Shown: in pieces, positions 1 through 7,555 of the stretch | How the letters are laid out: the number at the start of each line of letters is the position of its first letter | Position numbering within the stretch: position 1 is the stretch's first letter | NCBI GenBank assembly: GCA_964526695.1 | Contig: CAZGJA010000051.1 | Span: 1-64,000, forward strand | DNA length: 64,000 bases | Direction: 5' to 3' | Origin: JABWBH01 sp964526695 | GTDB taxonomy: Bacteria > Planctomycetota > Phycisphaerae > UBA1845 | Program-made: the position numbers and the translations under genes | The notes under the pieces: model-generated | What the model was told of the DNA's origin: nothing | Databases searched by the model: none | What the model saw: the letters and a program-made list of their open reading frames with translations, nothing else

Positions 1-41
1 GGGGTTTGGGGTTGCCGTCGCGGAGAATCACCCTCCCCCAG

Positions 42-62
42 CCCCTCCCTGAAAGGGAGGGG
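42..62. repeat. GC-rich hairpin downstream of the BNR protein gene
   Basis: A perfect 9-bp stem (CCCCTCCCT / AGGGAGGGG) closes a GAA loop. There is no T-tract on either side, so it is not a classical terminator. Very similar hairpins lie at 10949-10969, and a related CCCTCCCTTTCAAAGAGGG stretch lies near 45422, so this is probably a dispersed palindromic repeat. Positions 1-110 hold no gene that I can support. Confidence 0.6.
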
Positions 63-110
63 GGTTGCATAGCGCTCCGCCTTCACCTTGATGGCGAGAT
101 CACCTTGCCT

Positions 111-2450
111 CTACGGGCAGGTGACGGTCTGGCAATCGCCGCAGTCTGACAGGCAGATTTCGTGCTGGCCCGTCTGATTCTTCCACTTTGTTTTGCCGGA
201 GCCGTCCGCGGCGAGGATGACTTCCCTCGCGCGGTCGCCGTCGTTGGTGAAGGTGAGCACGCTGCCCTCGACTAACGTGGAACTGACTTTCACGGAGATC
301 TTTCCGGTCGAGGCGCAACGGACTTTCACGTTGGTGACGGCGGCGCAAACGACCCTGGGCAGCGGCATGTGCCAGGCGCCGCGGCCCTGCGTGGTGGCGA
401 CGAGGCGACCTTGCGCCAGATCCACGACGAGGTCCATGACGGGCGTGTACGGAAGCGACAGGCCCATGAGCGTCCAGGTGGCGCCGTCGTCGGCGGTGAC
501 GTAGGTGCCCGCGTCCGTGCCCGCGAAGAGGAAGCGGGAGACGCCGTCGTTGAACACCGCGACGACGTTGACGGGGACGTCGGGCAGATCGCCGTCGAGG
601 CTCACCCATGTGTCGCCGCGGTCGAAGGTGGCGTTGACCTGGTCCACGCCGAACCACGCCGTCGCCAGCAAGGCCGTGGAGTCGTCGAGGGGATCGACGG
701 CCAGCTCGCGCGTGACGCGGGGCCAGCCGGGATGCCCGGTGATCTTGAGCGAGAAGTTCCGTCCGCCGTCGGTGCTGACGAGGACGCGGCCGTCGTTGGT
801 GGCGGCGTAAACGGTTTGCGAGTTGGACGGGGCGATGGCCAGCGCGCGGATGGCGCCCGAGCCGCCGGTGATGTCGCCGCTGATGGCGGTCCAGTTCGAG
901 CCGCTATTGAGGCTCTGATAGACGCGGTGGGTTCCGTACAACATGCGGCCGACGGTCTGCGGATCGAAGATGTGCGGCGGCAGGAAGCAGTTGCGGTCGC
1001 TGCCGCTGATGCCGGAGCCGGAGGCGTTGAACGATGATCCGCCGTTGGTGGAGCGGTAGAGATTTCCGGTGCCCTGATACTCCGCGAGCATGACGTTGGG
1101 GTCGAACGGACTGAGCGAAGTCCAGCCTCCGTCGCCGCCGACCTTGCTGACCCATTCGAGGTTGGTGGTGCGGATGCACGAGCCGTTGTCCTGAAAACCG
1201 CCGAGGAGGAAATCGCGGCTGGTGGGATGGATCGAGACGCCGGCGTAGAACTGAATGACGCCCAGCCCGCGGTTGAGCGAAACCCACGAATTGCCGAAGT
1301 CCGGCGAGCGATGCAGCCCGCCGTCATCGGCCGAGAGCAGTCGCTCCGAGGCGTCGAAGGCCAGGGCGTGCAGGTCCACGTGCGGCGGGGTGCGCGTGGA
1401 GTAGCTCGAACCGCCGGCCACGCCGCGGATCATGTCCAGACCGCCGAGGAAGAACGTGTCGCGGTCGGCGGGTCGAACGACGGCGGTGCAGAGATACCAG
1501 CCGTAGGAGGCCTGGAAGTTCCCGGGGTTGATGTCCGTCCATGCGTCGCCGCCGTTGTCGGTGCGGTACACGCTGCGCGTGGTGGCGCCGCCGCCGGAGC
1601 TGTCGGACTTATTGACAAAGATCGTGTAAAGACGGTTAGCGTCGGTCGGGGCGATGGCCAGGGCGATGCGTCCGATGTTGGTCGTCGGCAGTCCGCCGGC
1701 GAGTTTCACGAAAGAGGCGCCGCCGTCGATGCTGCGATACACGCCGTTGGCGCTATCGCCGAAGATGTGCCCGATAGCGGCGAAGACGCGGTCGCCGTCG
1801 CCGGGATCGAGGACGAGGTCGGTGGCGGCGATGGCGGGGATTCCATTGGTCAGTTGCGACCAGTTGTGTCCGCCGTCGGTGGACTTGAACACGCCGACCG
1901 GCCCGTCGCCCTGCGGATGTCCCTTGGCCGCGACGCGCGCGGGGAAGCCGCCCGCATGGCCGATGGCGGCGTAGAGGACGTCGGTGTTGGTCGGTGACAC
2001 GGCGAGGCGCGCGAAGGTGCGTCCGGCAAACGTGTCTTGCGCGAGGATCTCCCACGTCTGGCCGCCGTCGGTGGTCTTGTAGAGGCCCAGGCCATAAACG
2101 CTGTGATTGGCGTAATTAGCTTCACCGGAGCCGGCGTAGAGAACCTCGTCGTTTGTTGGATCGAGGGCGAGCGCGCCGATGGAGCAGATCGGGAGAAAGT
2201 CCGTGAGCGGGATCCAGCTCGTTCCGCCATCAAGCGTCTTCCACACGCCGCCGTCCGCGCCGCCGACGTAATACTTGTTGGGATCGGTCGGGCTGGCGAC
2301 GACGGAGGAGAGCCGACCCGTGTACGAGCCGGTGACGATCGGCGCGGGGCCCAACTCGACCCAGTCAGAGGCGAGCGTCGGCGACGCCAGCATTGAGAAG
2401 GCCAGGCATCCGGTCAGTGCGGCGAGCTTGAAAGGCTGTTTAGACGTCAT
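111..2450 (-). CDS. Secreted BNR/sortilin-like beta-propeller protein with cysteine-bearing C-terminal domain
   Basis: Exported 779-aa protein. Residues 1-25 form a signal peptide ending near SPTLAS. The rest is a long series of BNR-type blades, with about eleven S/T-x-D-x-G-x-x-W/F motifs (for example KTLDGGTSW, KTTDGGQTW, KSTDGGHNW, VSTDGGRNF), as in VPS10/sortilin-like and sialidase-like propellers. No catalytic residues of a known sialidase are evident, so a binding or glycan-related role is only inferred. The last 78 residues leave the propeller and form a Cys-bearing region (C...RC...G.I..K...C..CG.C...CP) that recurs in two other secreted proteins of this window. The start was chosen at the ATG preceded by AAGGAGGAGAAG; a longer upstream frame lacks a signal peptide and overlaps the preceding gene. 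The gene starts 2 bp after the DUF4198-like gene, so the two form an operon. Confidence 0.85.
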   Translation of the reverse strand: MTSKQPFKLAALTGCLAFSMLASPTLASDWVELGPAPIVTGSYTGRLSSVVASPTDPNKYYVGGADGGVWKTLDGGTSWIPLTDFLPICSIGALALDPTNDEVLYAGSGEANYANHSVYGLGLYKTTDGGQTWEILAQDTFAGRTFARLAVSPTNTDVLYAAIGHAGGFPARVAAKGHPQGDGPVGVFKSTDGGHNWSQLTNGIPAIAATDLVLDPGDGDRVFAAIGHIFGDSANGVYRSIDGGASFVKLAGGLPTTNIGRIALAIAPTDANRLYTIFVNKSDSSGGGATTRSVYRTDNGGDAWTDINPGNFQASYGWYLCTAVVRPADRDTFFLGGLDMIRGVAGGSSYSTRTPPHVDLHALAFDASERLLSADDGGLHRSPDFGNSWVSLNRGLGVIQFYAGVSIHPTSRDFLLGGFQDNGSCIRTTNLEWVSKVGGDGGWTSLSPFDPNVMLAEYQGTGNLYRSTNGGSSFNASGSGISGSDRNCFLPPHIFDPQTVGRMLYGTHRVYQSLNSGSNWTAISGDITGGSGAIRALAIAPSNSQTVYAATNDGRVLVSTDGGRNFSLKITGHPGWPRVTRELAVDPLDDSTALLATAWFGVDQVNATFDRGDTWVSLDGDLPDVPVNVVAVFNDGVSRFLFAGTDAGTYVTADDGATWTLMGLSLPYTPVMDLVVDLAQGRLVATTQGRGAWHMPLPRVVCAAVTNVKVRCASTGKISVKVSSTLVEGSVLTFTNDGDRAREVILAADGSGKTKWKNQTGQHEICLSDCGDCQTVTCP
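114..347 (-). other. C-terminal Cys-rich domain, copy A
   Basis: The last 78 residues of the BNR protein begin CAAVTNVKVRCASTGKISVK and end DCQTVTCP. They share with copies B (21184-21429) and C (52139-52360) an opening C-x5/8-C, a G-x-I/V-x-x-K strand, a central D/G turn, a late G-x-H, and a final cysteine within about four residues of the stop. The hosts are otherwise unrelated, which suggests a portable module. Confidence 0.55.
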
Positions 2451-2452
2451 GA

Positions 2453-3250
2453 CTACTTCTCCTCCTTCTTTGAGCTGGACTTTGAGCCGGAGGGCTGCGC
2501 CGGCTGAGGCGCGGGCGTTGATTCGTTGACGTCGAAGAGCATCTCGGCGACGTAGGTGGTGCCCTCCGATACATGCGTAAAGCGGATCGTCCAGCGTCCG
2601 GCGCGGTCGAGCCTGAAATGCGTGGCGCCGACGGAGTCGGTCGCGGCCGTGAAGCTCGTTCCATCCGGCGCGAGGGCGGTCACTTCGAGGCCGGCGGCCT
2701 TGTCGCCGTCGAAGTACGCACGAACGGGAAGGTCGGCGCCCGGCGCGAGCTGGGTCGGGTCCATGAGCGGAAGGAGTTCGATGCGGCTGCCGACTTTGGC
2801 GGTGAGTCCGGGGTTCCGGCCCGCGCTCTTCTCGCCTTCGCCGGTGATGCGAACGAAGAGCTTGGTGCAATGCGTGGTGCGTCGCCAGGAGTCGCGTCGG
2901 TCGTTCTCCGAGGACGGCCCGACGTCGAGCGCGACGAGGGCGTAGCCGGCTTTGTCAAACGTGAGGCTCGTCGTGTCGCGGGTCGCGGCGATGGGCGGCT
3001 CGATGCTGCGCTGCAGGCCCTGCTCGCGCACGATGAAGCGGCCCACGTTGACGGCACTCCACGACTCGCCGTTAGGCAGACGCAACGTCAACTCAAGCGG
3101 CTGGCCCGCAGGCACGGAGAGCGCGGCGGGCTGAAGGACGGATTCCGCGGCGAGGAGCGCGGAGCCGGAAGTCCGCGGCCAGATGCCGAGCGAGAGAATC
3201 ACGGCACAGGCGACCGCGACGTTGAGGCGTCTTAGAGCGTAAACAGGCAT
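2453..3250 (-). CDS. Exported DUF4198-like protein
   Basis: This 265-aa protein has an N-terminal signal peptide (residues 1-35, hydrophobic VAVACAVILSLGIW). Two beta-sandwich-like halves follow. The C-terminal half has the DUF4198 flavour (GADLPVRAYFDGDKAAGLEV, then GRWTIRFTHVSEGTTYVAEM). DUF4198 proteins are periplasmic and often linked to nickel/cobalt uptake (NikM-like), but no transporter lies here, so the substrate is unknown. The tail (residues 248-265) is low-complexity S/K/E. The start ATG at 3250 has GGAGGG upstream. It is the first gene of a two-gene operon with the BNR protein 2 bp downstream, and the end of this gene carries the latter's ribosome-binding site. A promoter is readable at 3303-3330. 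Confidence 0.7.
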   Translation of the reverse strand: MPVYALRRLNVAVACAVILSLGIWPRTSGSALLAAESVLQPAALSVPAGQPLELTLRLPNGESWSAVNVGRFIVREQGLQRSIEPPIAATRDTTSLTFDKAGYALVALDVGPSSENDRRDSWRRTTHCTKLFVRITGEGEKSAGRNPGLTAKVGSRIELLPLMDPTQLAPGADLPVRAYFDGDKAAGLEVTALAPDGTSFTAATDSVGATHFRLDRAGRWTIRFTHVSEGTTYVAEMLFDVNESTPAPQPAQPSGSKSSSKKEEK

Positions 3251-3302
3251 GACGACCCTCCAATCTGATTGTACAGGGCAGGCGTGACGTTCCTCCAGAT
3301 TG

Positions 3303-3330
3303 AGTGTAGCAACTCAGCGCAGGTTGCCAA
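3303..3330 (-). promoter_or_regulatory. Sigma70-type promoter for the DUF4198/BNR operon
   Basis: On the minus strand, TTGGCA and TACACT are separated by 16 nt, upstream of the ATG at 3250. This predicts a leader of roughly 45 nt with GGAGGG near the start codon. The rest of the 3251-3658 gap holds no other gene that I can support. Confidence 0.6.
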
Positions 3331-3658
3331 GCGTCTTGCGGCATGAAGGGGCGGACGATGCGGGAGATATGGCCGCTTGAGACTGCCAAGGACCGGATAA
3401 TTCGCGGGGATCGCGGGATGGGTTGCCCCCCTCGGTGCCGATAATCCGTCACCGCGATTCGTCCCCGCCGCCTGCCCCTTCATTCAAGGCGACGTTCGTC
3501 CGATATGCCATGTGCGTTATCGCCCCTTCGGGCGCAGGGGACATCGAATGACCGGACATGACCCATCGGTTCGCCGCACGCCAGGCGCATCGCCGCAGGC
3601 CGATTCTGCGCGTGAGGGTGTCGTCAATCGAGGGTCCGCACTTTCCCAGGCTCCTCGA

Positions 3659-4144
3659 ATGAATCCTCCGAAGCGAACGACCCCCAGCCGCAAGGGGCCA
3701 AGAACATGCGCAGGGCGCGCGGGGCTGAGCGTCGTCGAAGTGCTCATCGTCGTCTTCGCGCTGGCGATCACGGCTGCTCTCGTCGTGCCTCACTTCGCCG
3801 GCGCGTCCGACGATGCGAAGAAGCGGGCGCTGGAAAGCCATCTGAAGATGATTCGGGCGCAACTGGAACTCTACAAGGTGCATCACGGTGCGTATCCGCC
3901 CGGGCAGAATCAAACCCTGAAGGACCAGCTCTGCTCGTACACGGACGCCCAGCACACCGCCTCGCCGACGCGCAACGAGCAGACCGGCGTCGTCTTCGGC
4001 CCCTACCTCTTCACCTTTCCCAGCAACCCGTTCAACGGCGCGGCGGACGTGACCCAGACGCCGGCCGCGCCCGACAAGGGCTGGTTCTACGATCCGGCCA
4101 CGGGGCAGTTCAGGACCAACGACACGCTTCACGACGATCTTTAG
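3659..4144 (+). CDS. Type II secretion / type IV pilus major pseudopilin-like protein (GspG-like)
   Basis: This 161-aa protein carries a class III prepilin leader: basic residues 1-22, a G-LSVVE processing site (G at -1, E at +5), then the hydrophobic helix LIVVFALAITAALVVPHF. The remainder resembles GspG: a helical spine (KRALESHLKMIRAQLELYKV), a YPP turn, and a C-terminal GKGW-like GWFYDPATG element. The prepilin peptidase would cut after the glycine and methylate the new N-terminus. Earlier in-frame ATGs exist at 3512 and 3545; 3659 gives a leader of ordinary length. It opens the cluster of secretion/pilus genes running to 15305. No prepilin peptidase gene is present in the window. Confidence 0.85.
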   Translation: MNPPKRTTPSRKGPRTCAGRAGLSVVEVLIVVFALAITAALVVPHFAGASDDAKKRALESHLKMIRAQLELYKVHHGAYPPGQNQTLKDQLCSYTDAQHTASPTRNEQTGVVFGPYLFTFPSNPFNGAADVTQTPAAPDKGWFYDPATGQFRTNDTLHDDL

Positions 4145-4153
4145 GAGACCCAG

Positions 4154-4468
4154 ATGAGCCACTCAGATTCAGGAATGACCCAGCGCTGCGGCGGCTCGAC
4201 CTGGCCCATGCGACTGCTCGTCGGCTTTCTCGCGCTAACGTGCGTCCGCGTGTGGACCGGGCCGCTGCTCGACGCCGCCCCCGCCCAGGCCCAGAACGCT
4301 CCGCCCCCGTTCGACGCGACCGCGCAGCGCAAGGAAGCCACCGACGAGTTGCGAAAGATGAACACGACGCTGGAAGCGATTCTGGACACGCTGAAGAAGG
4401 GAACGCTCAGCGTGAAGATGCAGGAGAGTTCCTCCGGTGCTGCGGCGCCGGCGGCGAAAAAGAAATAA
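4154..4468 (+). CDS. Small exported protein of unknown function in the pilus cluster
   Basis: I do not recognise a family for this 104-aa protein. It has an N-terminal hydrophobic stretch (MRLLVGFLALTCVRVW, residues 16-31) ending in an AAPAQAQ cleavage-like site, then a predicted helix rich in K/E (QRKEATDELRKMNTTLEAIL) and an alanine/lysine tail. AGGAG lies 7 nt before the ATG. It sits 9 bp after the pseudopilin gene and 3 bp before pilM, so it is co-transcribed and probably a periplasmic or membrane-tethered accessory of the same apparatus. Confidence 0.7.
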   Translation: MSHSDSGMTQRCGGSTWPMRLLVGFLALTCVRVWTGPLLDAAPAQAQNAPPPFDATAQRKEATDELRKMNTTLEAILDTLKKGTLSVKMQESSSGAAAPAAKKK

Positions 4469-4471
4469 ACG

Positions 4472-5635
4472 ATGCGAAGGCCTGATCGCGCAAAACTCGG
4501 TCCCATCGCCATCGACATGGGCTCAAGGCATCTGCGGATGCTCCAGCTCGCCGGCACGCCCGCCGGGCTGCGAGTTTATGCCGCCGCGTCCTTGTCGATG
4601 GGCAAGCTCGAAGCCGGCGACCGCGACGCCGCGCCCGCGCTCTCCGCGCAGGTGCCGGTGATCGCCGACATGCTGCGCGACAACGGCTTTGCGGGTCGGC
4701 GCGTCGTCTTCGCGCTGCGGCCCGGGCTGGTGCGCATCAAGAACTTCCGGCTCCCCCCCATGACGGACGAGGAGCTTGCGAAAGCCGTGCGATTCGAGGC
4801 GGCCGAGCGGTTCCAGACGCTGGATGACCGGCCGGAAATCCGCTTCTTGAGTGCGGGGCACGTGGACACCGCCGACGGCGAGATGCTCGAGCTGATCGTC
4901 ATGGCCGCGCGCCACGACCTCCTCAAGGATCTTCTCGACGCAACGCTGCGGGCGCGGCTCGATGTCGTCGGGGTTGAGCTGGGACCGCTGGCGATGTTCC
5001 GGTCCTTTGAGCGTTTCCTGCAGCGCGACAGCGACGCCGAGCAGGTGAACGCCTTCGTGGACCTGGGCTTCTACGGCACGCGCATCGTGCTGACGCGGGG
5101 GGCGGAAGTGATTCTCCTGAAGGGCGTGGACATCGGCGCGCGAAACATGCTCGACGCCATCGCGGACCGCTGCGGCGTGGACCCGCTCCGGGCGGAAGCG
5201 CTTTACCTCGCGGCCGCTGCGACAGGCGACCCCGCCAAGGCGAACCAGATGTCGGAGGCGACGCCGCGCCAGGTGTACGAGGTCATCGAGCCGCTGGTTC
5301 AGCAGATCGGGCGCGAGGTCGCCCTCTGCCTGAAGTACGCGTCGGTCACGTTCAAGGGCGCGCATTCCAGCACCGTCACTTGCGTCGGCGGGTTGGCGGC
5401 GGACGACAAGATTCTCGGCTGGCTCACCTCGATGCTGGGCCTGCCGGCAAAAGCCGGGCATCCGTTCCGCGGCATCGATCCTTCGCCCACTCAGCGCGGC
5501 AAGTCGGGCGACGGACTCAGTGCGCCGGACCGGCGCGCCGCCAACGGCGCCTGGGCGACGGCGCTGGGGCTGGCGCTGCATGGGCTTGCGCCGGGGCAGT
5601 CCGTCGAGCCGGTCTTCGAGGAGGCCGCCGCATGA
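4472..5635 (+). CDS. pilM: Type IV pilus assembly protein PilM (actin-like ATPase)
   Basis: This 387-aa cytoplasmic actin-fold protein anchors the PilN/PilO inner-membrane platform. Visible motifs are phosphate-1 (AIDMGSRHLRM, residues 11-21), phosphate-2 (FVDLGFYGTRIVLTRG, about residue 193) and the adenosine motif (VTCVGGLAADD, about residue 305). The central RIKNFRLPPMTDEEL resembles the PilM/SHS2 region. The C-terminus has a short proline/glycine-rich insertion before the final helix. Its stop overlaps the next start (ATGA), so it is translationally coupled to the PilN-like gene. Confidence 0.88.
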   Translation: MRRPDRAKLGPIAIDMGSRHLRMLQLAGTPAGLRVYAAASLSMGKLEAGDRDAAPALSAQVPVIADMLRDNGFAGRRVVFALRPGLVRIKNFRLPPMTDEELAKAVRFEAAERFQTLDDRPEIRFLSAGHVDTADGEMLELIVMAARHDLLKDLLDATLRARLDVVGVELGPLAMFRSFERFLQRDSDAEQVNAFVDLGFYGTRIVLTRGAEVILLKGVDIGARNMLDAIADRCGVDPLRAEALYLAAAATGDPAKANQMSEATPRQVYEVIEPLVQQIGREVALCLKYASVTFKGAHSSTVTCVGGLAADDKILGWLTSMLGLPAKAGHPFRGIDPSPTQRGKSGDGLSAPDRRAANGAWATALGLALHGLAPGQSVEPVFEEAAA

Positions 5636-6312
5636 GAACCATCGATTTTACGCCGCAGTGGTACCACCGCGCACGCGCCACCGTTTCCGCACGGCAGCGC
5701 GCGATGGTCCTCTGCGCGGGGCTGGCCGCGGGGATGGTGCTGGTCGCCGGTTCCGGCGCTGCGCAGTTGCACTGGACGCGCGAGCAGTTGACGCACATCC
5801 GGGAGACCTCGCAACAGCATCAGCCGCTCATCCAGCGCATCGAGACGCTGCGCACGGAGCTTGCGGGAAGCCAGGAGCGGATCAGCCGCTGCGAGTCGCT
5901 TGCCGGCGGCGTGCCCAGTCACCGCATCCTCGCCGAACTCTCGCGCCTCGTGCCCACCGGAACGGCGCTGACCCACGTCGAGCTGAGGCAACCGGCCCGC
6001 GCCACGCCGAAGCCCGCGTCTCGCTCAGAGACCGACGACGGCGTCGCCGCGCCGGGATACGACGATGAAATGTCCGCCGATTCACCTGAGGACTTGTCCG
6101 CCGACGCAAAGGCTCTCTCGACGGCAACCACCGGGCGGCTGCGGGTTGAGGGCGTGACGCGCACCGCCGGCGACGTGGGGCGGATCGTGGACGGTCTTTC
6201 GCGCTCGCCGATCTGCGAGCACGTGAAGCTCGACCATTCCCGACCCGGCGCTATGCAGGGTCGCTCCGTCGTTGAGTTTCGGATCTCGTGCGACGTGCCC
6301 CTGTTTGAGTAG
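5632..6312 (+). CDS. PilN-like inner-membrane platform protein
   Basis: This 226-aa bitopic membrane protein has a short cytoplasmic N-terminus (MRTIDFTPQWYHRARA) like the PilN segment that binds PilM, one transmembrane helix at about residues 23-45, then a coiled-coil stretch (residues 50-90) and a periplasmic ferredoxin-like domain (residues 150-226). A linker rich in D/S/E (residues 120-165) is longer than in classical PilN. The start is the ATG overlapping the pilM stop. Order and size argue for PilN/GspL-C function; sequence identity alone would be weak evidence. Confidence 0.8.
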   Translation: MRTIDFTPQWYHRARATVSARQRAMVLCAGLAAGMVLVAGSGAAQLHWTREQLTHIRETSQQHQPLIQRIETLRTELAGSQERISRCESLAGGVPSHRILAELSRLVPTGTALTHVELRQPARATPKPASRSETDDGVAAPGYDDEMSADSPEDLSADAKALSTATTGRLRVEGVTRTAGDVGRIVDGLSRSPICEHVKLDHSRPGAMQGRSVVEFRISCDVPLFE

Positions 6313-6327
6313 TCCGCAAAGGATGAA

Positions 6328-6942
6328 ATGAGCTGGATTCGCTTTCAGAAACTGACGCTGGGTTGGGCGCTGCTGATGCTGGCGGCGTTCGCGTGGTTCG
6401 TCGTGCGCCCCCAGCAGCAGCGCCTCGGCGAACTCCACAGCGCCGTGCGCAGCTCGCGTCTGGCCACGCTGTCGGGCGCGGAGCTGACGCGCCTCTGCGC
6501 GGAGCTGGAATCGCAGTCAAAAGAGACCATGCCCCGACAGGATGCGATGCGCCGCCGCGTTCCCGACGAGGACGCCATCGGCCCGCTGCTCGAACAGGTC
6601 ATGGCCTCCGCCGAGGCGAACCACCTGTCCGAACCGGCGGTGAATCCGCTGTCCTCGCGGGACGGCGCGGACGTGCGCGTCCTGCCGCTGAGACTGAACT
6701 TCTCCTGCGGATCCGGCGACTTGTTCGCCTTTCTGAAGCAACTGGAGAGCCTTGAGCGCGTCGTTCACGTCCGGGAGATGGAAGCGCGCAGCGCGCTTGC
6801 ATCCCACATGCGGGACGAGTCCGAGGACGACACGGAGGCCGGCTTGATGGGGCAGGAGCGCCCGCTGGATGCCGCCAGCGGAACCCTGCACGTGTCCATG
6901 ATTGTCGAAGTGTACCGGGGTCTGCCGATGACGGAGCGCTAG
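6328..6942 (+). CDS. PilO-like inner-membrane platform protein
   Basis: This 204-aa protein has one N-terminal transmembrane helix (residues 10-26, LGWALLMLAAFAWFVV), a helical region with many E/R (residues 30-75), and a ferredoxin-like periplasmic domain whose core reads LPLRLNFSCGSGDLFAFLKQ (residues 112-131), typical of PilO/GspM proteins that dimerise with PilN. It lies 15 bp after the PilN-like gene and 1 bp before the PilP-like gene. AAGGATGAAATG precedes the start. Confidence 0.8.
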   Translation: MSWIRFQKLTLGWALLMLAAFAWFVVRPQQQRLGELHSAVRSSRLATLSGAELTRLCAELESQSKETMPRQDAMRRRVPDEDAIGPLLEQVMASAEANHLSEPAVNPLSSRDGADVRVLPLRLNFSCGSGDLFAFLKQLESLERVVHVREMEARSALASHMRDESEDDTEAGLMGQERPLDAASGTLHVSMIVEVYRGLPMTER

Positions 6943-6943
6943 C

Positions 6944-7531
6944 GTGGCCGCCAAGCCCGGGGGGATCGCAAAGTGGATCAGGCCGTTCGCCGCGTCGCCC
7001 GTGAAGTCGGCCACGCTGGGGGCGCTCGCCGTGGTGCTGGTCGCGGTCGTGACCGTGCAGGTATTGCGACGACCCGCGGCGACGCAGGCGAGCGAGACGG
7101 GAACCGTCATGGAGGACTGGGAGAATCCGCCGCCTGTTGATGAACCGCAGGGCGAAGCCGCGACATCGGCGCCAGCGCTGAAGCGCAGGCCCGTGCCGCG
7201 CCTGCCTGACGAGATGGCGCGGGACTTGTTCACCTGCTCGTGGCTGGCGGATCGCCGGGCGGAGGACGACGTGACCGCGGCGGCCGATCCGCGGGATCTC
7301 GCCTCGCGCGAGTTCGCCACTGGCAGTGCCGCGCCGGCCGAGAGCGCCGAACTGCCCTGGACGCTGGAGGGAACGATCCTCTCCGCCGATCCGCGGCAGT
7401 GCTTGGCGATCATCGGCGGACGAAGTGTGCGCGTGGGTGATCGACTGAACGATTATGAACTGGACCGCGTCGGTCCGCGCAGCGTGACCCTGAGGCGCGG
7501 GACCGCGACCGTGATTTTGACGATGCCGTAA
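6944..7531 (+). CDS. PilP/GspC-like protein linking the inner-membrane platform to the secretin
   Basis: This 195-aa protein starts with GTG immediately after the PilO-like stop. It has an N-terminal membrane helix (residues 25-45, ATLGALAVVLVAVVTVQVL), a proline-rich periplasmic linker, and a C-terminal beta domain of about 70 residues (WTLEGTILSADPRQCLAIIG, then RVGDRLNDYELDRVGPRSV) that matches the GspC HR / PilP fold. In known systems this domain binds the N0/N1 domains of the secretin, and the secretin gene follows directly. Unlike Neisseria PilP it has a membrane helix rather than a lipobox, so it is closer to GspC. Confidence 0.78.
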   Translation: MAAKPGGIAKWIRPFAASPVKSATLGALAVVLVAVVTVQVLRRPAATQASETGTVMEDWENPPPVDEPQGEAATSAPALKRRPVPRLPDEMARDLFTCSWLADRRAEDDVTAAADPRDLASREFATGSAAPAESAELPWTLEGTILSADPRQCLAIIGGRSVRVGDRLNDYELDRVGPRSVTLRRGTATVILTMP

Positions 7532-7555
7532 ACCGGCCCGCAAGGAGGCCTTGCA

